A DNA stretch of 64,000 nucleotides from Janthinobacterium sp. 17J80-10 (lineage in GTDB: Bacteria > Pseudomonadota > Gammaproteobacteria > Burkholderiales > Burkholderiaceae_D). Numbering within the stretch: position 1 is the stretch's first letter; the number at the start of each line of letters is the position of its first letter. A program made the position numbers and the translations under genes. Positions 1 to 9,869 of the stretch are shown here, piece after piece. Where the stretch lies: contig NZ_CP035311.1 in NCBI RefSeq assembly GCF_004114795.1, positions 2,604,001 through 2,668,000 on the forward strand. The letters run 5' to 3'. The notes below the pieces were generated by a model that was not told the origin of the DNA, ran no database searches, and saw nothing but the letters and a program-made list of their open reading frames with translations.

Positions 1-389
1 ACCTCGACCATTTCAAGCAGGTGAATGACACCTATGGCCACCCTGCAGGCGACGCCGTGCTGCAGCACGCTGCCCGCATCATTCGCAACTGTTTGCGTGA
101 AAGTGACAGGGCTGCGCGCCTGGGCGGTGAAGAGTTCGCCGTGCTGTTGCCAAGGACCGGACCGCAAGATGCCAGGATGCTGGCGGACCGCCTGCGCGAA
201 GCGCTCGCCGGCATGCCGGCGGCCACCGACAAGGGCGACATTGTGCTTACCGCCAGCATCGGGCTCACCATGCTGGCAGGCCTGGGCGCCGAAGAGGCCA
301 TCAGGCAAGCCGATGAAGCGCTGTACGCCGCCAAGGCAGCCGGCCGCAATCAGGTGCACATCTGGGGCCAGGCGCCTTCCGGCGGCTGA
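1..389 (+). CDS. Diguanylate cyclase GGDEF domain, 3' part only
   Basis: This is the C-terminal part of a GGDEF protein whose start lies before the window; the frame is open from base 3. The domain makes cyclic di-GMP from two GTP. The read starts inside the LDHFKQVNDTYGH signature, followed by the active-site motif GGEEF. Five residues before it is RESD, a match to the RxxD inhibitory site, so the enzyme is probably both active and product-inhibited. About 122 residues follow the GTG at 21, enough for the rest of the domain. Sensor or membrane parts are outside the window, so the input signal is unknown. The frame ends shortly after the GGRNQV motif that closes GGDEF domains. Confidence 0.93.
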   Translation, partial: LDHFKQVNDTYGHPAGDAVLQHAARIIRNCLRESDRAARLGGEEFAVLLPRTGPQDARMLADRLREALAGMPAATDKGDIVLTASIGLTMLAGLGAEEAIRQADEALYAAKAAGRNQVHIWGQAPSGG

Positions 390-440
390 CCGGACCTGCT
401 CCCGCAGGGCTTTGCAAGCCTGGCGAAACGGCTAGCACCA

Positions 441-2024
441 TCAAGGGCAGGTGCTGTCGACGGCATAGTAATCAACCCCGGTATTTCTCAGCTTGCTGGT
501 GAAGAAGCTGTAGTTCATGCCCATGCGCTGGTTCGAACCCTTGGCATAGGCATAGCCCAGTTTTGCATAGGCCCGTCCGGCCGCGACATGGGCTGGATTG
601 CTGGCCTTGAAACATCCGCCGCCTGCAAGCTTGGCGAGCGCCGCATCGACCTGGATGCGCGGCCTGGAAATCGCATTGCGGGAATCGCTGATATTTTTGC
701 CGGTTGTGGCAAAGGCATTCAGGATTTCCGTTACCGAGGCAGTGGGCTTTTTGGATTTCAATACTGCCCAGGCGCCAGCCACGTGCGGTGCCGCCATGGA
801 AGTGCCGTAATAATTGGCATAGGCGCTGCCCGGTACCGACGATTTGATGTCGGAACCCGGCGCCAGCAAGCTCAGGATAGGCGCGCTGTTCGAATAGCTG
901 TCGACCACGTTGGACTTGGTGGTGGCACCCACGCTGATCGCCGACGAGATACACGCAGGCGAGGAAATCGCATTGGTTTCGCCGTTGTTGCCCGAGGCAA
1001 TGATGGTCGCAATGCCGGCGTCGCGCAAGTTGTCGATCACGGGCTTGAGGGCATCGTTGTCGCAATTGCTGGTGTAGAGGCCGCCTCCCAGGCTCATGTT
1101 GACGGCGGCAATTTTGTGGGTATTGCGCAGGCTGTAGACGTATTCCAGGCCGCTCATGATATCGGACGTGAATGCCCCAAGCGCAGTATAGGCCCCCGAG
1201 ACGTCTTCAAACGAGGTGAAGACCTGGACGGAAATAATTTTTGCTTCTTTTGCGACGCCGGAAAAACTGCTTCCTTTGCCAGCGGCGATACCCGCCACAT
1301 GGGTGCCATGGCTGCAGGCCGAAATCGGGCAATCCTTGCCTGCCCCGACGCCGATTTGCGACAGGTCGCCATTCGGGCAAACCGATTTCGCTCCCTGGCC
1401 ATTGGTTGAAAAACAGGCTTCGGCAACCACTTTGCCGCTCAGGAAAGGATGGCTCGAATCCACGCCGGTATCCAGAATCGCAACGGCCTGCCCGGTCCCC
1501 GTGCCGCCGGCAGTCCAGGCTTTATCGCCGCCAACCAGCGGAACACTTTGAGCCAGGCTGAGTTGCAGAACGGCGTCTTCCTGCACGCTGAGGACGTCTG
1601 CACTGCTGAGAATATGGGACAGTACTGCGGAGTTGGCCTGGACCACGACAAAGGGCTGCGTCACAAACTGCTTGCGCACGACATTGCCGAATTGGGCAAC
1701 CCGGTTGATGAAGTTACTTTGCATATTGGCGATTGTCGCGCGTTGCGACTGCAGCTGCGCAGGGTCGAGCCGATGTTCGGGTTGCGCAGCGGTCCGCAGT
1801 TTCACGATCAGGCGAACGCTGCCCTTGTTAGCGATTCTGTCTTGAAAATTTTTCTGGATCGACGCATTGCCGGGCGCATTGGGCGTATCCAGCAAGAGCG
1901 GCGGCAAAGCCAATAACGCCTGATTTTGCGGAAAGGACTGGGCATGCGCAGCGCCTGTCGACAAGACAATAATCAAGCCAATTGTGCTCCGTAAAATATT
2001 GCGCGCGAATGAACGGTGATGCAT
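441..2024 (-). CDS. Secreted subtilisin-like serine protease (S8 family)
   Basis: A 527-residue exported endopeptidase. Residues 1-29 form a signal peptide ending AAHA before QS. Residues about 65-155 look like an I9-type propeptide that would fold and inhibit the enzyme until cleaved. The catalytic triad is visible: Asp185 in AILDTGVDS, His239 in SHGTHVAG, Ser409 in GTSMAAPHVAG; the oxyanion Asn is in ASGNNG near 346. Paired cysteines in the catalytic domain suit an extracellular protein. The C-terminal 70 residues contain no domain I recognise. The gene stands alone on the minus strand, with an AT-rich upstream region full of dyads. The natural substrate cannot be read from the sequence. 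Confidence 0.93.
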   Translation of the reverse strand: MHHRSFARNILRSTIGLIIVLSTGAAHAQSFPQNQALLALPPLLLDTPNAPGNASIQKNFQDRIANKGSVRLIVKLRTAAQPEHRLDPAQLQSQRATIANMQSNFINRVAQFGNVVRKQFVTQPFVVVQANSAVLSHILSSADVLSVQEDAVLQLSLAQSVPLVGGDKAWTAGGTGTGQAVAILDTGVDSSHPFLSGKVVAEACFSTNGQGAKSVCPNGDLSQIGVGAGKDCPISACSHGTHVAGIAAGKGSSFSGVAKEAKIISVQVFTSFEDVSGAYTALGAFTSDIMSGLEYVYSLRNTHKIAAVNMSLGGGLYTSNCDNDALKPVIDNLRDAGIATIIASGNNGETNAISSPACISSAISVGATTKSNVVDSYSNSAPILSLLAPGSDIKSSVPGSAYANYYGTSMAAPHVAGAWAVLKSKKPTASVTEILNAFATTGKNISDSRNAISRPRIQVDAALAKLAGGGCFKASNPAHVAAGRAYAKLGYAYAKGSNQRMGMNYSFFTSKLRNTGVDYYAVDSTCP

Positions 2025-2219
2025 GACTCTCTCCCAAAGAATTGCAGTTAGTTATTTCTAACAATGGCAATGTTGCTAACAGCAATAAATTGCCATCGAT
2101 TAACACTTAAATTAGTTTTCTTTTTAACAACATTTAATGTTGCCGGAATTTTAACTTTTTAAGTTATTAAAAGTACAATTTCCAATTGAAATATCTGTTA
2201 TGCGTTTTTGGCATAGCAC
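2025..2219 (-). promoter_or_regulatory. AT-rich upstream region of the subtilase with nested dyads
   Basis: This gap is much richer in A/T than its surroundings and only serves the subtilase, because the gene on the other side ends here. ATGGCAAT (2064-2071) pairs with ATTGCCAT (2089-2096). Inside that pair TTGCT (2073-2077) pairs with AGCAA (2081-2085). Further up lie CAACATTTAATGTTG (2128-2142) and TAACTT/AAGTTA (2152-2166). They could be operator sites or 5' leader hairpins; I cannot tell which, and I do not see a convincing -35/-10 pair. Confidence 0.4.
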
Positions 2220-2245
2220 AAAAAAATCCCCGCATCAGCGGGGAT
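2220..2245 (-). terminator. Intrinsic terminator of the LRR-kinase gene
   Basis: Stem ATCCCCGC/GCGGGGAT with a 4-base loop, followed on the minus strand by seven T. It lies 25 bases past the stop of the LRR-kinase gene. Confidence 0.88.
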
Positions 2246-2270
2246 CCTTGTGTCGTGAGAATGTGTTTTT

Positions 2271-3626
2271 TCAGTGCACTGGCGTTTCAGCCTGCCGACG
2301 CATTTGCGCCAGCCGGAAAAGCATGTCCTCGATCTGATGAAATAAAGGCCTGGCGGCAATGTCGCTATTCAGGCAAGCCGATTTCAGGTCATCGAGTTGT
2401 TCCAGGAGCCCCTGGGAGCGATCCGCCAGACTGCATCGCACGATCAATTCTTCCAGCAGGTAACCAAAGGCGCGCACTTCAAGTCGCTGCAATCCCTGGG
2501 CAGCTCGCGACTCAGGCGCAAACAATGATGCCGCGCCAAAATCCCCCAGCAAGGCAACGCCATTTCCGGAGTGGAGAATATTGTGAGCATACAAGTCGCC
2601 ATGCATAATGCCTTGATCATGCAAATGCCTTGCAGCCGAGGCAATCCCATGCGAGATTCCCAGGATCTGGGCCGGTTCGAACGACAATCCTGCGGCATAA
2701 ATATCGCGCGTGCAGCTATCCAGGCTGGGCGGCCCGGCAAGTGCGCGGAATTCCGGATCGACAAGGGGCATGACCAGGCCTGTTGCACTTGCCGGATGCG
2801 CTGTCACCCTGCCCTCTATCGGGATCAGGTTCGGATGCGTGCCGGCGGCAAGCCAGGACGCCATTTCCGAATCCGGCAAGCCGTCACTGGTGACCGCACC
2901 CTTGAACATCTTCACAGCAACGGGCCGCACTTCCATGCCATGCCGATGGTCGGCGCGATGAATCACGCCGGACGCACCTTCGCCCAGCTTGCCCTGAAGT
3001 TGCAATGCATCCCAGTCGATGCTGGCAACCGGTGTCGCTGCCAGCGCAAGCTGTTCCCGCGCCTCGCAGAATGGATTGCCTGCATAAGCAAGCCAGGACA
3101 GGCGCGGTAACGACAGCAGCCATTCAGGAAGTTCGCGCAACCGATTGGCAGAAATACGCACCAGCTCCAGGCGCGAACAGGCGGACATGGTCGCAGGCAG
3201 GTCCTGCAGCCGATTTCCGGCGAGCGCGAGTTTCTGAAGTTCGCGGCAATTGCCGATTTCAGCGGGCAGTTCTTCAATCTGGTTATCGGTCAGGATCAAC
3301 CAGCGCAGGTTCGCGGGGATTGATTTGGCAGATACCGTCTTGATGTGATTGGCCTTGAACGCGACCATGCTCAGCTGCGGGCATTGTCCCAGGACTTCGG
3401 GCAGTTCCGTGAACTGGTTATCCGAACAAAAAATGATGCGCAGCTTGCGCAGGCGCGGCAAGTCGTCTGGGAGCGATGACAAGGCATTGCCGGACAAGTC
3501 GAGAATTTCCAGGGTCTCGGCGAGGTCGAAAATTTCGCGCGGGAAGTCAGTCAGGCCACAGGCCAGTTTCAGGCGTTGGATACCGATGAGTTTTCCGGTG
3601 CGGAGCTGCTCTAGGGTTTGGGTCAC
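2271..3626 (-). CDS. Leucine-rich-repeat protein kinase
   Basis: A fusion of an N-terminal leucine-rich-repeat region (about residues 17-200, with repeated LxxLxLxxNxLxxLP units) and a C-terminal protein kinase-like domain (about 215-445). The kinase part has a glycine loop GEGASG, a catalytic loop HGDLYAHN and a metal-binding DFG. There is no signal peptide or membrane segment, so it should be cytoplasmic. I start it at the GTG at 3626, which has AGGA five bases upstream. The longer frame starts inside the tRNA terminator hairpin, which is unlikely. The repeats probably bind a partner protein and the kinase signals from it, but no substrate is evident. It is a single-gene unit between two intrinsic terminators. 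Confidence 0.85.
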   Translation of the reverse strand: MTQTLEQLRTGKLIGIQRLKLACGLTDFPREIFDLAETLEILDLSGNALSSLPDDLPRLRKLRIIFCSDNQFTELPEVLGQCPQLSMVAFKANHIKTVSAKSIPANLRWLILTDNQIEELPAEIGNCRELQKLALAGNRLQDLPATMSACSRLELVRISANRLRELPEWLLSLPRLSWLAYAGNPFCEAREQLALAATPVASIDWDALQLQGKLGEGASGVIHRADHRHGMEVRPVAVKMFKGAVTSDGLPDSEMASWLAAGTHPNLIPIEGRVTAHPASATGLVMPLVDPEFRALAGPPSLDSCTRDIYAAGLSFEPAQILGISHGIASAARHLHDQGIMHGDLYAHNILHSGNGVALLGDFGAASLFAPESRAAQGLQRLEVRAFGYLLEELIVRCSLADRSQGLLEQLDDLKSACLNSDIAARPLFHQIEDMLFRLAQMRRQAETPVH

Positions 3627-3652
3627 GAATGTCCTGATGCTGGAGGCGGTTA

Positions 3653-3678
3653 AAAAAAATCCCCGCATGCGCGGGGAT
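3653..3678 (-). terminator. Terminator of tRNA-Ser(CGA)
   Basis: Stem ATCCCCGC (3659-3666) and GCGGGGAT (3671-3678) around a 4-base loop, with an A run to the left that becomes a T tail on the minus strand. The stem is identical to that of the terminator at 2220-2245. Confidence 0.88.
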
Positions 3679-3685
3679 TTTCTTT

Positions 3686-3778
<93 letters not shown>

Positions 3779-3858
3779 TGAAACGGTCGATCCCGGCATG
3801 TGGATGCCGGCAAGCCTGAAATTATATCAGAGTCTTTCTTTTTCGTGCAGCATTTCCA

Positions 3859-5172
<1,314 letters not shown>

Positions 5173-5260
5173 CTATCGAAAACCGCCATTGTACCAAGCC
5201 GAGCAGCACTAGAGCCAGACGCCCCTGCCCGCCCCGGCTTCTTTTGCAATCAGCCCAGCC

Positions 5261-6244
5261 TCAGGCAACATCGACAACAACATTTCCCATGACCTTGCCG
5301 CCTTCCACTGCCTCGTGCGCATCGGCGATCTGGTCAAGCGAAAAACGCGCGCCGATCGCATGCTTCAGGCGTCCCGCGGCCAGCAAGTCGCTGATTGCAT
5401 CCAGGCCTTGCCGGCGCTGTTCCGGGGTCAGATCGTAGACCAGGAAAAACAGCAATTGCAAGGAATTCATCAGCATCGGGCGGAACGGGATGACGTGGTC
5501 CTCCATCGAATTCGATCCATAGCAGACGATTTTGCCATGCGGCATGAGCGCACCTTCGCGCACCAGGTTGACTGTGGTGGAAAAATCCATGTCGATGATG
5601 GCATCCACGCCGCGCTGCCCGGTCAGTTCGCGCACCCGCTGCGTTACCGGCTCGGTCTTGTAATTGATGGTCTCGGCAACGCCGGCTGCGCGTGCATGCT
5701 GCGCCTTTTCTTCGGATCCGACCGTGCCGATCACGCGGGCGCCGCCGAGCACGGCAAACTGGGCGGCGTAGTGCGCCACCGCAGAGGCTGCGCCAATCAA
5801 CAGGATGCTCTTTCCCTGGAGTTCACCGAGCAGGCGCACCGCCTCAAAGGCAGTCAGTGCAGGGATGCCCAGGCAAGCAGCGGCAGCGAAGTCGCAGCCT
5901 TCCGGCAGCCTGACTGCCTGTGCCGCGGGCACCGCGATGTATTCGGCGGCCGTTCCCATCGGGCGCTGCCACTGGCCATTCCATATCCATACCCGTTCAC
6001 CAATGCGCGCCGGCGGCACACCCTCGCCAACGGCATCGATGACGCCGCCGGCATCGCTGTGCGGAATGATGAACGGCCCGTTCAGCGGGCGACCGCGGCG
6101 AGATTTCACATCCGAGGGATTTACGCCAGAAACGTGGATCTTCACCCGCACTTCGCCATGACCGGGTTCCGGCATGGGCATCTCGCCAACAATCAGCGTC
6201 TCGCGCGCCGCGCCGTTTTTTTCATACCATGCTGCCTTCATCAT
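5261..6244 (-). CDS. Zinc-free alcohol dehydrogenase / quinone oxidoreductase (MDR family)
   Basis: A 327-residue medium-chain dehydrogenase/reductase of the NADPH:quinone oxidoreductase type. Residues 1-120 are the GroES-like domain (SGVNPSDVKSRRG), and 125-270 the nucleotide-binding fold. The usual AxxGGVG coenzyme loop is replaced by IGAASAVAHYAAQ. The cysteines and GHE motif that hold the catalytic zinc in alcohol dehydrogenases are absent, so reduction of a quinone or enone-type substrate is more likely than alcohol oxidation. It is the last gene of the operon that starts at 14733, 60 bases after the acyl-CoA synthetase. Two adjacent methionines (6244, 6241) are both possible starts. Confidence 0.86.
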   Translation of the reverse strand: MMKAAWYEKNGAARETLIVGEMPMPEPGHGEVRVKIHVSGVNPSDVKSRRGRPLNGPFIIPHSDAGGVIDAVGEGVPPARIGERVWIWNGQWQRPMGTAAEYIAVPAAQAVRLPEGCDFAAAACLGIPALTAFEAVRLLGELQGKSILLIGAASAVAHYAAQFAVLGGARVIGTVGSEEKAQHARAAGVAETINYKTEPVTQRVRELTGQRGVDAIIDMDFSTTVNLVREGALMPHGKIVCYGSNSMEDHVIPFRPMLMNSLQLLFFLVYDLTPEQRRQGLDAISDLLAAGRLKHAIGARFSLDQIADAHEAVEGGKVMGNVVVDVA

Positions 6245-6304
6245 GCATACTCCTGTATTTTTTCAGTCGCCGGATATCCGGCATATCGCGCAATTGCGCT
6301 CGTG

Positions 6305-7837
6305 TTACAGCAGCTTTTCCAGCTCGTGGCGCTTGACCTTGCCCGTTTCACTGCGCGGTATATCGGCAGCGTCGACAAACCGCACGTCTTTCGGAATCTT
6401 GTAGCCGGCGATGGCGTTGCGGCACAGGGCGATCACATCCTCCTCTGTCAGCGTAGCATCGCGCCGCACCACGAAGGCGGCCGGCACCTCGCCCCATTTG
6501 CTGTCGGGCTTCCTGACCACGGCAACTTCAGCGATGCGCTCGCTCGTCAGCAGGACCTTTTCAATCTCGGCGGGATAAACATTTTCCCCACCGGACTTGA
6601 TCATGTATTTTTTGCGATCGACAAACGCGAGGGTGCCGTCCGCATTGCGACGGAACATGTCGCCCATATGGAACCAGCCGTTGCGAAAGTCCTTCTGGTT
6701 CGTCTCTTCCGCATTCCAGTAGCCGCTGAACAGCGTGGCGCTGCGCAGGCTCATTTCACCGACCTCGCCGACAGGCACTTCGCGGTCGTCATCGTCTACC
6801 AGGCGCACCTGGCAAAATGAGCTTTGTTCCTTGTCGAAGCCGGTGGGCAGGTGACCAATCGGGATCAAGGACTTGCTGGCCGGCGCCATGCCGGTTTCGG
6901 TGGCGCCAAAACTGTTCAGGAACGGCGCCTGCAGCACCGTGGTCAGTTCGGCGATGAGTTGCGGCTGCAGCAGGTCCGCCATCGAACCGATCAGCTTGAT
7001 CCCCTTCGGTACGATCTTGCGCTCCCGCACTTCGGCCATGGTGCGTTCGATCATGCCCGGCACCATGATCAGCCAGTTGATCTTTTCGCTGGCGATGGCA
7101 TCGCCGACTTCCTTCTGCTTAAAGCCGTCAACGATCCGCACCTTGCCGCCCTGCAGCAGCGACGCCAGCGACAGGTCTGCGCCAGACAGATGAAACAGCG
7201 GCGACCAGGCCACATAGGTTTCGTCCGAGGTCAGCCCCCAGTCGGCAAACATCAGCGCGGCGCGGGCAATCATGGCGCGATGGCTGATCAGCGCGCCTTT
7301 GGGAAAGCCGGTAGTGCCGCTCGTGTAGAGAATCAGCAAGCCATCTTCCGGATGCACCGTTGACGACGGCTCCGCGCTGCTGGCCTGCTGCAGCAAGGTT
7401 TCGTAGGCATCACCGAATTCGATGCGCTGCGCGATCCCCAGGCCAAGGCGGTCAACAGCCGGGCCGTGGCGTGCCGAATGGATCACCAGTTTTGGACTGA
7501 CCAGGTTGATGCAGTGGCGCAGTTCGGCATCCGACTGGCGCCAGTTCTGGCAGGCGGCTATGGCGCCGGTCTTGGCACAGGCCAGTTGCACCTCAATATA
7601 CTCGGTGCGGTTTTCCGACATGATTGCGACCCGGTCGCCGCGCCCGATACCGCTGCCCAGCAGGACATTGGCCAGGCGGTTGACGCGTTCGTTGAGCTGC
7701 ATGTAGCTCAACGAACGCCGCTCATCCCGGATCGCGATGCCCGCGCCGCGCGCCATGACGCGCAGGCGGAACAATTCCCCCATCACCGGTCCGGCACCGG
7801 CCGCCTCGATCAACTCTATCGATTCCATTGCTGACAT
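6305..7837 (-). CDS. Acyl-CoA synthetase (AMP-forming)
   Basis: A 510-residue ANL-family enzyme that activates a carboxylic acid to acyl-AMP and then to acyl-CoA. The P-loop-like motif LYTSGTTGFPKG lies near residue 170. The adenine-binding SFGATETG segment, the hinge region around YMIKSGGENVYP, and the C-terminal catalytic lysine in SETGKVKRHEL are all visible. No signal or membrane segment. It is the eighth gene of the catabolic operon, 18 bases after the SDR. Context suggests it activates an acid taken up or produced by this pathway, but the chain type cannot be read from the sequence. Confidence 0.9.
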   Translation of the reverse strand: MSAMESIELIEAAGAGPVMGELFRLRVMARGAGIAIRDERRSLSYMQLNERVNRLANVLLGSGIGRGDRVAIMSENRTEYIEVQLACAKTGAIAACQNWRQSDAELRHCINLVSPKLVIHSARHGPAVDRLGLGIAQRIEFGDAYETLLQQASSAEPSSTVHPEDGLLILYTSGTTGFPKGALISHRAMIARAALMFADWGLTSDETYVAWSPLFHLSGADLSLASLLQGGKVRIVDGFKQKEVGDAIASEKINWLIMVPGMIERTMAEVRERKIVPKGIKLIGSMADLLQPQLIAELTTVLQAPFLNSFGATETGMAPASKSLIPIGHLPTGFDKEQSSFCQVRLVDDDDREVPVGEVGEMSLRSATLFSGYWNAEETNQKDFRNGWFHMGDMFRRNADGTLAFVDRKKYMIKSGGENVYPAEIEKVLLTSERIAEVAVVRKPDSKWGEVPAAFVVRRDATLTEEDVIALCRNAIAGYKIPKDVRFVDAADIPRSETGKVKRHELEKLL

Positions 7838-7855
7838 CCTGATGAATAAATTATT

Positions 7856-8614
7856 TCAACTGAAGCAGGCGCCGCCGTTCACATCCACCACCGCGCCATG
7901 CATGTAGCTGGCTGCCGGGCTGGCGAGAAATGCTGCAACGCGGGCGATTTCCAGCGGCTGTGCAAGGCGTCCTGCCGGGATCTTGCGCGTATCGACTGTC
8001 TCGTTCTGCAGCATCGGCGTGGCAGTCGCGCCCGGCGCGAGGCCATTGACGCTTACGCCATGGGAAGCTGCGCGCAAGGCCAGCCAGCGCACCAGGGTAT
8101 GCAGCGCGCCCTTGCTGGAGGCATATTGCGCGCCTGACAGCAGGCCGCCGCTGCGCCCGGCCAGCGAGCCAAGCAACACGATTCGCCCCGATTTCTTCGC
8201 AATCATTTGCTGCATCGCCAGTTGCGCCAGCAGGGTCGGCCCGCGCAGGTTGATATTGAAGACGCGCTGGAAGCTCTCTTCCCATTCCTGGCTGCCTGGT
8301 TCCAGTTCACGCTCTTCCGGCAATATCGCCGCAGTGACGATCAGTGCATCGATATCGCCGATCGCGGCGCAAAAGCGCTTGACGTCTTCGACCGAGCCCA
8401 CGTCCAGCGCATGCGCTTGCACCCGGGGGCCGTATTGCGCCTGGATCCGCTCGGCGGCGGCCTGAGGCGCGGCGCGGTCCGCGAGGATCAGCTGCGCCCC
8501 CAGTTGCGCGCAGATTTCCGCGCAAGGTTCGCCGATGCCGCCGACGCCGACAATGGCGACGCGGCAGGAATCCATGGCAATGCCCATCAAGTCCGACATA
8601 TTTTCGATCTCCAT
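7856..8614 (-). CDS. SDR-family oxidoreductase
   Basis: A 252-residue short-chain dehydrogenase. The coenzyme loop reads GVGGIGEP rather than the usual TGxxxGIG. The catalytic tyrosine and lysine are in YASSK, and the serine is in LLGSLAGRS. The start ATG directly follows the stop of the binding-protein gene. A second ATG five codons on (MSDLMG) has GGAG nine bases upstream and may be the true start. It is the seventh gene of the operon and probably oxidises or reduces a hydroxy/keto intermediate; the substrate is unknown. Confidence 0.87.
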   Translation of the reverse strand: MEIENMSDLMGIAMDSCRVAIVGVGGIGEPCAEICAQLGAQLILADRAAPQAAAERIQAQYGPRVQAHALDVGSVEDVKRFCAAIGDIDALIVTAAILPEERELEPGSQEWEESFQRVFNINLRGPTLLAQLAMQQMIAKKSGRIVLLGSLAGRSGGLLSGAQYASSKGALHTLVRWLALRAASHGVSVNGLAPGATATPMLQNETVDTRKIPAGRLAQPLEIARVAAFLASPAASYMHGAVVDVNGGACFS

Positions 8615-9841
8615 TTACTTCCACATGGCGCACTTGGATTCGGCCTTGGTGGTGAAGGCGTCGGCTGCGGGAATCGTCTGCACGATCTTGTAGTAATCCC
8701 ACGGATACTTCGATTCCGCCGGGGTCTTCACCTGGATCAGCTTCAGGTCGCTCATCAGGCGGCCATCTTCGCGGATCATCGCATTGCTGGTGTACATGTC
8801 GTTGACCGGGTTTTTCTTCAGGTACGCCATGACCTTGTCGCTGTCGTCCGTGCCCAGCGTCTTGACCGCTTTCAGGTACGTCATCGTGGCCGAGTAGGTC
8901 GAGGCATGCAGGGCGGTGGGCATGCGCTTCATCACGGCAAAGTAACGCTTGGACCAGGCGCGCGATTCCGGGCTCTGGTCCCAGTACCAGCTGTCGGTCG
9001 AGTACAGGCCCTGGGTCTGCTGCAGCCCCAGCGCATGCACGTCGGTGATGAACATCAAGAGCACCGCCATCTTCATGGTCTTGTTCACGCCGAATTCGTT
9101 GGCGCCCTTGATGGCGCTGACGAGGTCATTGCTGGCATTGGCAAAGCCCAGCACCTGCGCCTTGGAAGCCTGCGCCTGCATCAGGAAGGACGAGAAGTCC
9201 GACGCATTCAGGGGATGGCGCGCCGCGCCGATCACGGTGCCGCCATTGGCCTTGACCACCTTGGCGGAATCGCCTTCGAGCGACATGCCGAAGACATAGT
9301 CGGCCGTCAGGTAATACCAGCTCTTGCCGCCCTGCTTGACCACCGCCGAACTGGTGCCGCGTGCTGCTGCCACGGTGTCGTAGCCGTAGTGCACCATGTA
9401 GGGATTGCAATCCTCATTGGTGATGCGGCCGGTGCCGGTGGCGGGGATGAGGAAGACCTTTTTCTTTTCTGCGGCGATCTTGCCGACCGCCAGCATGACG
9501 GCGGAATTGGAGCCGGCCATGAGCAAGTCGACGCCGTCGCGGTCGACCCATTCGCGCGCCTTGCTGGAGCCGATGTCGGCCTTTTGCAAGTGGTCGGCAT
9601 AGACCATCTCGATTTTCTTGCCATTGATGGCGCCACCCATGTCGGCAATCGCCATCTTGATGGCTTCGATGCCGCCCTGGCCGGAAATGTCGGCATACAC
9701 GCCGGACATGTCGGTGATCATGCCGATTTTGACGGTGTCGCCGGAAATCTGCGCCGCAGCAGGAGCGCCCAGTCCCAGGGCAAATGCGCCGCCGGTGGCC
9801 AGCGCCACGGCTTTCAGGCTGAATTTTCGTGAATTTTTCAT
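8615..9841 (-). CDS. ABC-type substrate-binding protein, LivJ-like
   Basis: A 408-residue periplasmic protein of the type I binding fold used by branched-chain amino acid and aromatic acid ABC importers. Residues 1-30 are a signal peptide ending PAAA before QI. The mature start VKIGMITDMSG is typical of the family. I start at 9841 because GGAG lies six bases before this ATG; the frame is open further but overlaps the TetR gene. It is the sixth gene of the operon, 28 bases after the regulator. No permease or ATPase gene is near, so it must share a transporter encoded elsewhere or act only as a sensor. Confidence 0.9.
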   Translation of the reverse strand: MKNSRKFSLKAVALATGGAFALGLGAPAAAQISGDTVKIGMITDMSGVYADISGQGGIEAIKMAIADMGGAINGKKIEMVYADHLQKADIGSSKAREWVDRDGVDLLMAGSNSAVMLAVGKIAAEKKKVFLIPATGTGRITNEDCNPYMVHYGYDTVAAARGTSSAVVKQGGKSWYYLTADYVFGMSLEGDSAKVVKANGGTVIGAARHPLNASDFSSFLMQAQASKAQVLGFANASNDLVSAIKGANEFGVNKTMKMAVLLMFITDVHALGLQQTQGLYSTDSWYWDQSPESRAWSKRYFAVMKRMPTALHASTYSATMTYLKAVKTLGTDDSDKVMAYLKKNPVNDMYTSNAMIREDGRLMSDLKLIQVKTPAESKYPWDYYKIVQTIPAADAFTTKAESKCAMWK

Positions 9842-9869
9842 TGCTGTCTCCATGATTGAATTACGCCGT

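Noticed and set aside
8207-9832. 541-codon plus-strand open frame
   Set aside because: Antisense shadow of the SDR and binding-protein genes; rich in His/Arg/Gly without recognisable motifs.
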